Shown here piece by piece: positions 1 through 6,107 of a stretch of DNA of 6,713 bases. The stretch spans positions 1 through 6,713 of the forward strand of contig JAFZQQ010000462.1 of assembly GCA_017620315.1 (NCBI GenBank). Direction: 5' to 3'. Under the pieces are notes generated by a model. That model ran no database searches, was not told where the DNA came from, and worked only from the letters and a program-made list of their open reading frames with translations. Each line of letters opens with the position of its first letter. Positions within the stretch are counted from its first letter, which is position 1. The DNA comes from Oscillospiraceae bacterium. GTDB taxonomy: Bacteria > Bacillota > Clostridia > Oscillospirales > Oscillospiraceae. Position numbers and translations under genes: made by a program.

Positions 1-484
1 GCTGGTTCAAAAGCACCGAAACGTAGGTGGACGGGGTCTCGCGGCTGAGCACCTTGAGCGTGGGGAAGCCCATCATCACCGCGGTCATCTCGTTTTCGTC
101 CACCAGCACGACCTTTTTGGAGAACTCCTTGTCGTTGCCGATGCGCCTGTCGCCGCGGAAGAGGTTGTCGAGCAGCTTGGCGACGTCGTCGATGACGAGG
201 TCCTGCTCGGTGTGGCAGATGCGCAGATACTCCCCGCGCAGCCCCTGCGTGTGGCGGTCGACCATCATCGGAACGGCGAGGTAATTCGCCATCCAGCGAT
301 AGCGGAACATCGCCTTCACGTTGCGGGGCTTCATCACAAACTTGCCAAGCGTCGCCATGATGACGAGCCAGCGGGAATAATCGTACAGCGTGTCGGCAAC
401 GCCGCGCCACTCGCGGCGCTTGCGGACCTTGCCGCCGTCGATGTAAAAATCGCCGAAGCGGTCGGCTCCGATCTCCTTAGCCAT
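1..484 (-). CDS. Unrecognised protein, C-terminus outside the window
   Basis: This is the first 161 residues of a gene that continues past the left edge. The start ATG at 484 overlaps the stop codon of the upstream dehydratase-family gene by 8 nt (ATGGCTAA). It follows a strong AAGGAGGG ribosome binding site at an 8-nt spacing, so the start is well supported and translational coupling is likely. The visible part is a soluble, mixed-charge sequence with a basic patch near residues 20-27 (KVRKRREW). A segment rich in aromatic and hydrophobic residues follows at about 33-75, but no clear signal peptide. Only one cysteine is visible (C90, in RICHTEQDLVIDD). I do not recognise the family: it lacks the HgdC/BcrA activator start (GIDVGSTTTK-like), and it does not resemble the N-terminus of known dehydratase subunits. 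Tight coupling suggests that its product works with the dehydratase-family protein; this is inference from position only. Confidence 0.82.
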   Translation of the reverse strand, partial: MAKEIGADRFGDFYIDGGKVRKRREWRGVADTLYDYSRWLVIMATLGKFVMKPRNVKAMFRYRWMANYLAVPMMVDRHTQGLRGEYLRICHTEQDLVIDDVAKLLDNLFRGDRRIGNDKEFSKKVVLVDENEMTAVMMGFPTLKVLSRETPSTYVSVLLNQ

Positions 485-1682
485 TCGCGACGCCCTCCTT
501 CTGGATATTTTTGATCTCTATGCTCTCGACAAACGCCTGCACGCGCGTGCGCATCTGCCCCGACGTCGAGATGGAGTAGGGGCGGTCGACCGCGAGCACG
601 GGATAGCCGAATTCCTCGCGCAGGATGTGCGAGCCGAGCATTTTTTCATACGCCCACGGGTCGCAGAACTTCATCTGCTCGTAGATGATGCCCTGAGCTC
701 CGTACTCCTTAGCCATCTTGTCGACGTATTCGCGCCGCCCGATCATCTTCGGCATATCCATGTAGCGCGGGCACTGGCCGCGTTTCATGTACTGCCTGCA
801 AACCTGGGTGAGCGCGTCCTCGGAGTCGTTCAGCACGATCGGGTCGCGCCCGGGCAGCGAGCCGTAGCAGAAGCGATCAGCGCAGACATAGGCGCCCGAG
901 TCCTCGATGAGCTTGATGAAGTCGAGGTCGTCCACCTCCGAGCCGACGACCATGACCCGCGCGCGATAGGCGCCGGGCTCCAGCGGCTCGCGCGTCTTGA
1001 GCTCCTCCAGCGTCTCCTCAAGCTTGCCGACGATCAGATCCTTGGGACAGACGTAGGTCGCCAGCGTGATGACGTAGAATTCATAGCCCGTGATGGCGGG
1101 GCGTTCGCCCTTGCGGAAATCGCCGATGGCACGGATCAGCTCGCAAACGCGGTTGTGCTCCTTCACTGCCTTGCGTATCGCGGCGTCGGAAACGTCGATA
1201 CCGTAGTGCTCGTGCAGCGGCTTGAGGATGTGGTTTTTGCACTGCAGCACATAAAGGTTGAGCCCGTTGTCATCGCCCTTCATGGGTATCTCCATATACT
1301 CATAGAAGAACTTCTCGTTGTCCTTGCCCAAGGCCTTCAGAAGCTCCATGTTCTCAACGCAGCGGTTCATCATGGAGCAGCCGTCCGGCGTGATGAGGCA
1401 GTCGGCGAAGTTGAAGCCGCCCTCCACCGCGCGCTCAAGCAGCGCGCGGGTGTATTCGCAAAGGAAGCTGGTGAGGTAATAGGTCGCGACCTCCATCGAG
1501 CCGGTGCGCGGCGCGCGAAGGCGCGCGGAGAAGGCCCCCGGAAGGTTCAGCAGCGGCTCCGGCGTGTTCTCACAGACGTAGGCGACGCATACCCTGCCCT
1601 TTTTCCTCGCCTTGCCGATCAGCTCGTTGTTCGCCTCCTGAAGGAGGTTCTCAAAGTAGATCAGATGCTTAAGATCCTTCAT
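477..1682 (-). CDS. Benzoyl-CoA reductase / 2-hydroxyacyl-CoA dehydratase family subunit (HgdB/BcrC type)
   Basis: This 401-residue protein matches the usual length of the HgdB/BcrC/FldC family (2-hydroxyacyl-CoA dehydratase D-component, Pfam PF06050). Family hallmarks seen are TPEPLLNLPGAFSARL at about 40-55, FLCEYTRALLE at about 73-83, a DGCSMM segment near 100-105, DRFCYGS near 269-275, and the C-terminal block GIIYEQMKFCDPWAYEK (331-347), then SGQMRTRVQAFVE (374-386). C75, C102 and C340 sit where the family's [4Fe-4S] ligands are expected. There are 14 cysteines in all. Family members perform ATP-driven, one-electron reductive chemistry on acyl-CoA substrates, such as dehydration of 2-hydroxyacyl-CoA or dearomatisation; some are double-cubane cluster proteins acting on small molecules. 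The substrate here is unknown. The start ATG at 1682 is chosen because AAGGGAGG precedes it and because it lies 10 bp after the upstream stop. A longer open frame running upstream to 2192 overlaps the oxidoreductase and has no family similarity. No paralogous partner subunit or activator lies beside it inside the window. Confidence 0.9.
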   Translation of the reverse strand: MKDLKHLIYFENLLQEANNELIGKARKKGRVCVAYVCENTPEPLLNLPGAFSARLRAPRTGSMEVATYYLTSFLCEYTRALLERAVEGGFNFADCLITPDGCSMMNRCVENMELLKALGKDNEKFFYEYMEIPMKGDDNGLNLYVLQCKNHILKPLHEHYGIDVSDAAIRKAVKEHNRVCELIRAIGDFRKGERPAITGYEFYVITLATYVCPKDLIVGKLEETLEELKTREPLEPGAYRARVMVVGSEVDDLDFIKLIEDSGAYVCADRFCYGSLPGRDPIVLNDSEDALTQVCRQYMKRGQCPRYMDMPKMIGRREYVDKMAKEYGAQGIIYEQMKFCDPWAYEKMLGSHILREEFGYPVLAVDRPYSISTSGQMRTRVQAFVESIEIKNIQKEGVANG

Positions 1683-1692
1683 AAGCCCTCCC

Positions 1693-4386
1693 TTATTTCT
1701 TTCCGCCGGCAGCGTGCGCGGCGATCTTGCCCGTGCGCTTGACAAGGTGCTCCGCGACCTTGATGGGCATGGTCTCGAACTCGCCCATGTGCCATTCGTG
1801 GGTCTTCTCAAGGTGGATGGCGTCAAACATGCACTTGGTGGTACACAGGCCGCAACCGACGCAGAGATACTGGTCGACCTTGGTCGCGCCGCACTTGAGG
1901 CAGCGGGCGGTCTCCTTGCGCACCTGCTCCTCGGTAAAGGTGACGCGGGTCGAGCCGAAGGTCTTCTCCTTGGCGGCGTTGTAGCCGGGGAGCTGGCGCG
2001 TGCCGCGGTCGTAGCCGCTGGGATCGACAAGGATGTTGCTCTTGTCGAGTGCGCGGTAATTGCGGCGGTCGCGTCCGAGTGTGAGCGTCTGGCCGGGGTG
2101 GACGATGCGGTGCAGCGAGATCGCCGCCTCCTTGCCCGCAGCAATGGCGTCGATGATGAACTTCTGCCCGGTATAGGCGTCGCCTCCGACAAAGATGTCG
2201 CGCTCGGCGGTCTGATAGGTCAGCGGGTCGGCCTTGGCAAAGCCGCGCTCGGTCAGCTCGACCTTGGTGCCATCGAGCAGCTTGCCCCAGTCGGTCTTGA
2301 GCCCGATGCAGAAAAGCACGGTCTCGCACTCGGCGGTCTCGGTGACGGCGTCGTCGAACTTCGGCGCGAACCTGCCGTTTTCATCCTTGACCGAAAGGCA
2401 CTTGCGGAATTCGATGCCGGCGCATTTGCCGTCCTTTTCGATGACCCTGGTCTGGCCCCAGCCGTCGCGTATCTCAACGCCGTCGTGCTTACACTCGTTC
2501 TGATCCTCTTCGCCCATGGGCATTTCGTCGTAGCTCTCAAGACAGTAGAGCGTGACCTTCTCGGCGCCGCAGCGCGCCGCCGTGCGGGCGACGTCCGCGC
2601 CGATGCTGCCGCCGCCGATGACGACGACCTTGCCTCTGAGCTTCACATTCTCGCCGGAGTTCACGCGCTTGACAAAGTCGATGCCGGGAATAACGCCCTC
2701 CGCGTCGTCGCCGGGAACGTTCAGTCTGCCGCCGTTCTGAAGGCCGATGGCGAGGTAGAACGCCTTATAGCCCTGCTCGCGCAGCTCCTGTATCGTCACG
2801 TCCCTGCCGACCTCGACGCCGCAGCGGAACTCGACGCCCATTTCCCTGAGAATATCGATCTCCGCCTCGACGACGTCCTTCTCCAGGCGGAAGCCGGGCA
2901 AGCCGTTCATCATCATGCCGCCGGGCTTCTGCGCCTTGTCGAACACAGTGGGCTTATAGCCCTTCATCGCGAGATAATACGCCGCGGTCATGCCCGCCGG
3001 GCCCGCGCCGACGATCGCGATCTTCTCCTCGTAGGGGCGGCCGATCTGGTTGACGAACTTCGGTATCTCGCGCGTCTTGGGGTCGAGCTCCTGCTCGGCG
3101 ATAAAGCGCTTGACCTCGTCGATGGCGACCGCCTCGTCCACGCTGCCGCGGGTGCACTCAGTCTCGCAGCGGTGGTTGCACACGCGCCCGCACACCGCGG
3201 GGAACGGGTTCTCCTTGCGGATGAGCTCGAGCGCCTCCTTATACTTGCCCTGCGCGGCGAGGCGCAGATAGCCCTGCACCGCGATGTGGGCGGGACATGC
3301 GGTCTTGCACGGCGCGGTGCCGGTCTCGACGACGTCCTCGCGATTCTCGCGGTAGTCGACGTTCCAGTCGCTCTTGTGCCAGATGTTGTGCTCGCTCATC
3401 TTGCGGTATTCCTTGACCGGAAGCGGGTCCTTTGTGCAGAGCTTCTGACCCAGCTTCAGAGCGTTCGCGGGGCAGTTTTCGACGCACTGGCCGCAGGCGA
3501 CGCACTTCTCCTCGTCAATGACGGCCGAGAAGTTTGAGCGGATAACGTCGCGCGCGCCGTAGAGCATGCCGACGCGCAGTCCGAAGCAGGAGCAGGAGCA
3601 GCAGTTGCAGATAGCCGAGGTCTCGCCGACCTCCTCGATATTCGGGATATCGTGCATAAGGCCGTTGTCCTCGGCGCGCTTGAGGATCTCATAGACCTCC
3701 TCGCGGCTGACCTGGCGGGCGCGTCCGGTGCGGATATAGTGCTCCGCGCCCTTGCCCATCTGGATGCACATATCCTCCTCCAGATGTCCGCAGCCCTCGC
3801 CGATGGTGCGGCGCGTGGCGCGGCAGGAACAGGGCGAGACCGAGAAGATGTCATACTTGTTGAGGTAATAGCTCAGCTTCTCGTCGTCGCGGACGTTGGG
3901 AATGTCCTTGATCGCGCTCTCAACGGGTATCACTCGCATCAGGCCGGAGCCGTCAGGCATCATCGGGGCCATGGTCGCCATGCGGATGCGTGTGTACTCC
4001 TCGAACGCGCGGGCGACCTCCGGATGCGACGCAAGCAGTTCCTTGTTGTTGACCAGCATTTCCATGATGCCGGGCGCGAAGATCTGCATATAGAAACGGT
4101 CCTTGCCGTCGGACGGGTCGGTGGTGATGCGGAACACGCCTATCCACGCAAGATGCTCGGCGATCTTCTGCACCTCCTCGACCGGTTTTTTGACCTTGGC
4201 GGCAAGGTATTCGGCGGTGCGCTCCTTGCGAAGTCCGCAGGCGATGGCAACGTCCGCCTCGTCGTCGGTGAGGATGGACGCGAGGGAGTAATACTCCGGC
4301 GCATTTTCGTCGATCTTGTTGACGACGCCCGTGAGCCCGCCGACAACGTGCGCGAGCTTCACGATCTTGGGTCTGAGTTCTGCCAT
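1693..4386 (-). CDS. Multi-[4Fe-4S] FAD/NAD(P) oxidoreductase, GltD-like core with N- and C-terminal ferredoxin modules
   Basis: An 897-residue soluble electron-transfer protein. Domains in order: a winged-helix-like N-terminus (about 45-90); a cysteine module with C186, C188, C199 and C207, then the dense cluster CNCCSCSC (260-267); a bacterial ferredoxin motif CVACGQCVENCP (295-306); a GltD-type iron-sulfur domain with C360, C364, C399, C403, C407 and C411; the FAD Rossmann motif IVGAGPAG (458-465) and PGGMM (488-492); the NAD(P) motif VIGGGSIGADVA (589-600); a GGDAYTG FAD-closing segment (734-740); and a C-terminal module with C829, C832, C842, C845, C848 and C852. The core resembles glutamate synthase small subunit and NfnB. 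BzdV-like proteins of anaerobic aromatic degradation have a related build. It probably moves electrons between NAD(P)H and a ferredoxin or an iron-sulfur partner, and the adjacent dehydratase-family gene is the obvious candidate system; the partner is inferred. The start has AAAGGAG about 8 nt upstream, and the gene begins 31 nt after hypB ends. Confidence 0.93.
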   Translation of the reverse strand: MAELRPKIVKLAHVVGGLTGVVNKIDENAPEYYSLASILTDDEADVAIACGLRKERTAEYLAAKVKKPVEEVQKIAEHLAWIGVFRITTDPSDGKDRFYMQIFAPGIMEMLVNNKELLASHPEVARAFEEYTRIRMATMAPMMPDGSGLMRVIPVESAIKDIPNVRDDEKLSYYLNKYDIFSVSPCSCRATRRTIGEGCGHLEEDMCIQMGKGAEHYIRTGRARQVSREEVYEILKRAEDNGLMHDIPNIEEVGETSAICNCCSCSCFGLRVGMLYGARDVIRSNFSAVIDEEKCVACGQCVENCPANALKLGQKLCTKDPLPVKEYRKMSEHNIWHKSDWNVDYRENREDVVETGTAPCKTACPAHIAVQGYLRLAAQGKYKEALELIRKENPFPAVCGRVCNHRCETECTRGSVDEAVAIDEVKRFIAEQELDPKTREIPKFVNQIGRPYEEKIAIVGAGPAGMTAAYYLAMKGYKPTVFDKAQKPGGMMMNGLPGFRLEKDVVEAEIDILREMGVEFRCGVEVGRDVTIQELREQGYKAFYLAIGLQNGGRLNVPGDDAEGVIPGIDFVKRVNSGENVKLRGKVVVIGGGSIGADVARTAARCGAEKVTLYCLESYDEMPMGEEDQNECKHDGVEIRDGWGQTRVIEKDGKCAGIEFRKCLSVKDENGRFAPKFDDAVTETAECETVLFCIGLKTDWGKLLDGTKVELTERGFAKADPLTYQTAERDIFVGGDAYTGQKFIIDAIAAGKEAAISLHRIVHPGQTLTLGRDRRNYRALDKSNILVDPSGYDRGTRQLPGYNAAKEKTFGSTRVTFTEEQVRKETARCLKCGATKVDQYLCVGCGLCTTKCMFDAIHLEKTHEWHMGEFETMPIKVAEHLVKRTGKIAAHAAGGKK

Positions 4387-4417
4387 GTTTGCTCTCCTTT
4401 ATGATAGTATCGGTTGT

Positions 4418-5083
4418 TTATTTCCACTCTCTGACCTGTTTTCTCAGCCAGTCGAACCATTTGTCCATGCCTTCGCCGGTCTTGGCGGAGATCGGGAATA
4501 TCTCCAGCCCGGGGTGGCGCATATGCGCGTACTCAGTAAGCTTGTCAAGGTCAAAGTCGAAATAGGGCATGACGTCGATCTTGTTGACAAGCAGCACATC
4601 CGCCACCTCGAACATCAGCGGGTACTTGAGCGGCTTGTCATGTCCCTCCGGCACAGAGAGGATCACGGCGTTTTTGACCGCGCCGGTGTCGAACTCCGCC
4701 GGGCAGACAAGGTTGCCGACGTTTTCAAGAATAACGAGGTCCAGGCCCTCCGTTCCGAACTCCGTGAGCCCCTGGCGCGTCATGTCCGCGTCCAGATGGC
4801 ACATTCCGCCTGTGTGGAGCTGGATGGCGCGCGCGCCGGTCTCGAGTATCGCCGCCGCGTCCACGTCCGAGTCGATGTCCGCCTCCATAACTCCGATGCT
4901 CATCTCGTCCTTCAGCGCGCCGATGGTGCGCTTGAGCGTCGAGGTCTTGCCCGAGCCGGGAGAAGACATCAGGTTGAGCAGAAACGTCCCCTGCTGCTTG
5001 AGCTGCGCGCGCAGCTTGTCAGCGTCCGCGTTGTTGTCCGCAAATATGCTTTCCTTCACTTCTATCACTCTTATGGGGTCCAA
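4418..5083 (-). CDS. hypB: HypB-type nickel-delivering GTPase
   Basis: A 221-residue SIMIBI-class P-loop GTPase matching the short form of HypB, which together with HypA loads nickel into [NiFe]-hydrogenase. Seen, numbered from the chosen start: Walker A SSPGSGKT (40-47), an EADIDSDVDA segment (67-76), GGMCHLDAD (92-100) with the metal-binding pair C95-H96, ENVGNLVCPAEFD (120-132) with the third metal-binding cysteine C127, and the guanine-specificity motif NKID (167-170). The N-terminal CxxCGC nickel site and the histidine-rich stretch of some HypBs are absent, as is common in short forms. I place the start at the TTG at 5083: a perfect AAGGAGG lies 8 nt upstream, the product then begins MDPIRVIEVKESIF as in typical HypBs, and the predicted transcript starts near 5115. 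An in-frame ATG at 5107 would give 8 more residues but has no ribosome binding site and would sit within about 8 nt of that transcript start. It is the first gene of the operon and has no hypA or hydrogenase neighbour in view. Confidence 0.93.
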   Translation of the reverse strand: MDPIRVIEVKESIFADNNADADKLRAQLKQQGTFLLNLMSSPGSGKTSTLKRTIGALKDEMSIGVMEADIDSDVDAAAILETGARAIQLHTGGMCHLDADMTRQGLTEFGTEGLDLVILENVGNLVCPAEFDTGAVKNAVILSVPEGHDKPLKYPLMFEVADVLLVNKIDVMPYFDFDLDKLTEYAHMRHPGLEIFPISAKTGEGMDKWFDWLRKQVREWK

Positions 5084-5121
5084 TTCGCATTCCTCCTTTA
5101 TCCACATAAATAGACATTTTA

Positions 5122-5150
5122 ATTATAATAATGTATTGGGCAAGATGCAA
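5122..5150 (-). promoter_or_regulatory. Predicted sigma-A-type promoter of the hypB operon
   Basis: On the minus strand, TTGCAT (5145-5150) and a perfect TATAAT (5122-5127) are separated by exactly 17 nt. A run of eight A (5151-5158 as T on the plus strand) lies directly upstream of the -35 box and could act as an UP element. Transcription would start near 5115, giving a leader of about 32 nt to the TTG start. This placement also argues against the ATG at 5107 as the start codon. The -35 box is only a half match, so regulation by an activator is plausible. Confidence 0.72.
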
Positions 5151-5170
5151 TTTTTTTTGCTAAGGGCTGT

Positions 5171-5188
5171 ACCTTTTCTACCTTTTCT
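5171..5188. repeat. Tandem 9-bp direct repeat upstream of the hypB promoter
   Basis: ACCTTTTCT occurs twice head to tail (5171-5179 and 5180-5188). Read on the operon strand it is AGAAAAGGT twice. It lies about 20 bp upstream of the -35 box, roughly positions -56 to -73 from the predicted transcript start, where an activator site could sit. A role as a regulator site is inference; it may be chance in an AT-rich gap. Confidence 0.5.
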
Positions 5189-5190
5189 AT

Positions 5191-5209
5191 AATCCCCCCG
5201 CCGGGGATT
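5191..5209. repeat. Short inverted repeat between the rpiB terminator and the hypB promoter
   Basis: AATCCCC (5191-5197) and GGGGATT (5203-5209) are perfect 7-bp arms around a CCGCC loop. No T-run follows on either strand, so it is not an obvious intrinsic terminator. It abuts the tandem repeat at 5171-5188 and could be an operator. Its function is not known. Confidence 0.45.
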
Positions 5210-5221
5210 TGGTGAAAAGAT

Positions 5222-5254
5222 AAAACCGCCGCTCCCCTTTTGAAGGGAACGGCG
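5222..5254 (-). terminator. Rho-independent terminator of rpiB
   Basis: Sixteen bases after the rpiB stop codon, the minus strand forms GCCGTTCCCTT - CAAA - AGGGGAGCGGC, an 11-bp stem (two G-T pairs) that can gain one more C-G pair at its base. GGTTTTAT follows. The U-tract is short but adequate. It separates rpiB from the hypB operon, so the operon depends on its own promoter. Confidence 0.8.
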
Positions 5255-5270
5255 CTTTTATCCTATTCGG

Positions 5271-5735
5271 TTATTCTCCGCGGGAGGCGAGCTTCTGCGT
5301 CTGCTCTATTTCCGTTATGAGCGCGACGCGGTCGGCATGGCGCCCGCCCTCGAACTTCGCGTTCAGCCACTCGTCGACGATCATCTTCGCGGTCTCTATG
5401 CCGATGACGCGCGCGCCAAAGGCGATCATGTTCGCATTGTTGTGCTGTTTTGAAAGCCGTGCGGTATACGGGTCGCTGCAAATGCAGCAGCGTATGCCCT
5501 TCATCTTGTTCGCCGCAAGCCCGATGCCGACGCCGGTGCCGCAGATGAGCACCCCTCCGTCGACCTCGCCGGATGCGACAAGCTTCGCCGCGCGGTAAGC
5601 CGCGACGGGATAGTCGAAGCGTTCAGCGGTGTCAGTGCCGACGTTTACGACCTCGATACCCTTTGATTTGATGTACTCCATGACCTCGTTCTTCATGTCG
5701 ACCGCGGCATGGTCGTTGCCGATGGCAAGCTTCAT
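5271..5735 (-). CDS. rpiB: Ribose-5-phosphate isomerase B
   Basis: A 154-residue cytosolic enzyme of the RpiB/LacAB family, the usual length, interconverting ribose 5-phosphate and ribulose 5-phosphate in the pentose phosphate pathway. Motifs seen are the N-terminal GNDHAA (7-11 region, D8 and H9), DYP (41-43), the catalytic-cysteine loop LICGTGVGIGLAANK (63-77, C65, T67), HNNANMIAFGARV (98-110, H98), and the phosphate-binding GGRHADR (130-136). The start ATG at 5735 is chosen because MKLAIGNDHAA is the typical family N-terminus and GGGAGG lies 9-10 nt upstream. The open frame extends further upstream to 5828, but that stretch runs through the promoter and has no family match. A stand-alone gene with its own promoter and terminator fits housekeeping RpiB better than a LacA/LacB galactose-6-phosphate isomerase pair. 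Allose-6-phosphate activity cannot be excluded. Confidence 0.96.
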   Translation of the reverse strand: MKLAIGNDHAAVDMKNEVMEYIKSKGIEVVNVGTDTAERFDYPVAAYRAAKLVASGEVDGGVLICGTGVGIGLAANKMKGIRCCICSDPYTARLSKQHNNANMIAFGARVIGIETAKMIVDEWLNAKFEGGRHADRVALITEIEQTQKLASRGE

Positions 5736-5775
5736 AAGGCGTTCCCTCCCGATACCTGTAAGAATTGTCAAACGC

Positions 5776-5804
5776 AGTGTAACAGCTTTCACGGCAAATT
5801 GCAA
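5776..5804 (-). promoter_or_regulatory. rpiB: Predicted rpiB promoter
   Basis: On the minus strand, TTGCAA (5799-5804) and TACACT (5776-5781) are spaced 17 nt apart, each with four of six consensus bases. Transcription would start near 5769, giving a leader of about 34 nt with the GGGAGG ribosome binding site inside it. It lies just downstream of the tRNA terminator, so rpiB is probably expressed independently. Confidence 0.6.
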
Positions 5805-5845
5805 GCGTGTTTCGCAGTCTGGGCGCATTCAAGCCGTCAAAAACG

Positions 5846-5876
5846 AAAAAAACCGACGTGTCGAAACACGTCGGTT
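5846..5876 (-). terminator. Rho-independent terminator of the tRNA-Val gene
   Basis: Directly after the encoded CCA of the tRNA, the minus strand reads AACCGACGTG, a TTTCGA loop region, then CACGTCGGTT, a near-perfect stem of about 11 bp, followed by a run of T. The arms are 5851-5860 and 5867-5876. This is a classic strong intrinsic terminator for a single tRNA transcript. Confidence 0.93.
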
Positions 5877-5877
5877 C

Positions 5878-5953
5878 TGGTGCGCGGTACAGGACTCGAA
5901 CCTGTGACCCCATGCACGTCAAGCATGTGCTCTACCAGCTGAGCTAACCGCGC
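5878..5953 (-). tRNA. tRNA-Val (anticodon GAC)
   Basis: A 76-nt cloverleaf including an encoded 3' CCA. The acceptor stem GCGCGGT pairs with ACCGCGC, followed by discriminator A and CCA. The D-arm is GCTCAGCTGGTAGAGC. The anticodon arm is CATGC-TTGACGT-GCATG, with GAC at the anticodon position, decoding GUC and GUU valine codons. The T-arm is ACAGG-TTCGAGT-CCTGT. All stems are fully paired. It has its own promoter and terminator and stands alone. Confidence 0.97.
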
Positions 5954-5968
5954 AAGTCAGCATATGAT

Positions 5969-5997
5969 ATATTAGCGCATACCGTTTGAAATGTCAA
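5969..5997 (-). promoter_or_regulatory. Predicted tRNA-Val promoter
   Basis: On the minus strand a perfect -35 box TTGACA (5992-5997) and TAATAT (5969-5974) are 17 nt apart, with an A-tract just upstream (T-run at 6001-6007 on the plus strand). Transcription would start near 5962, about 9 nt before the mature tRNA 5' end. The strength fits a stable RNA gene. Confidence 0.88.
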
Positions 5998-6000
5998 GCC

Positions 6001-6029
6001 TTTTTTTCATTCTTTTGCTTATATATAAT
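6001..6029 (+). promoter_or_regulatory. Possible promoter of the DUF1846 gene
   Basis: A perfect TATAAT lies at 6024-6029 on the plus strand. The region 17 nt upstream is only a T-run (6001-6007) and is a poor -35 box, so the assignment rests mostly on the -10. It would give a leader of about 70 nt holding a hairpin (6057-6080) and the GGAGGGG ribosome binding site (6090-6096). It lies back to back with the tRNA promoter. Confidence 0.42.
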
Positions 6030-6056
6030 GATAGACTGTAGTGTAATGTAGTAAGA

Positions 6057-6080
6057 GAGCTTTCGGCTCAGCCGACGCTC
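6057..6080 (+). other. Hairpin in the DUF1846 leader
   Basis: GAGC (6057-6060), TCGGC (6063-6067), a TCA loop, GCCGA (6071-6075) and GCTC (6077-6080) form a two-part stem of 9 bp with a small internal bulge. No T-run follows, so it is not a terminator. It sits 10 nt before the ribosome binding site and may affect translation or transcript stability. Function is inferred. Confidence 0.4.
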
Positions 6081-6107
6081 CCGACAGACGGAGGGGAAAT
6101 CAACACC

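Noticed and set aside
627..1742. 371-residue open frame on the plus strand
   Set aside because: It is a shadow of the dehydratase-family gene on the opposite strand, with no domain motif.
1683..2192. In-frame upstream extension of the dehydratase-family gene (about 170 extra residues)
   Set aside because: It overlaps the well-supported oxidoreductase gene in another frame and is low-complexity, rich in A, R, S and T. The internal ATG at 1682 has a good ribosome binding site.
1714..3537. 607-residue open frame on the plus strand
   Set aside because: It is antisense to the oxidoreductase, has an A/L/D/V/R-rich composition typical of a shadow frame in GC-rich DNA, and shows no recognisable motif.
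4316..5113. 265-residue open frame on the plus strand
   Set aside because: It is antisense to hypB, whose motifs are unambiguous.
5766..5771. Perfect TTGACA on the minus strand upstream of rpiB as a -35 box
   Set aside because: Seventeen nt downstream lies the ribosome binding site and no -10-like sequence; the TTGCAA/TACACT pair further upstream fits better.
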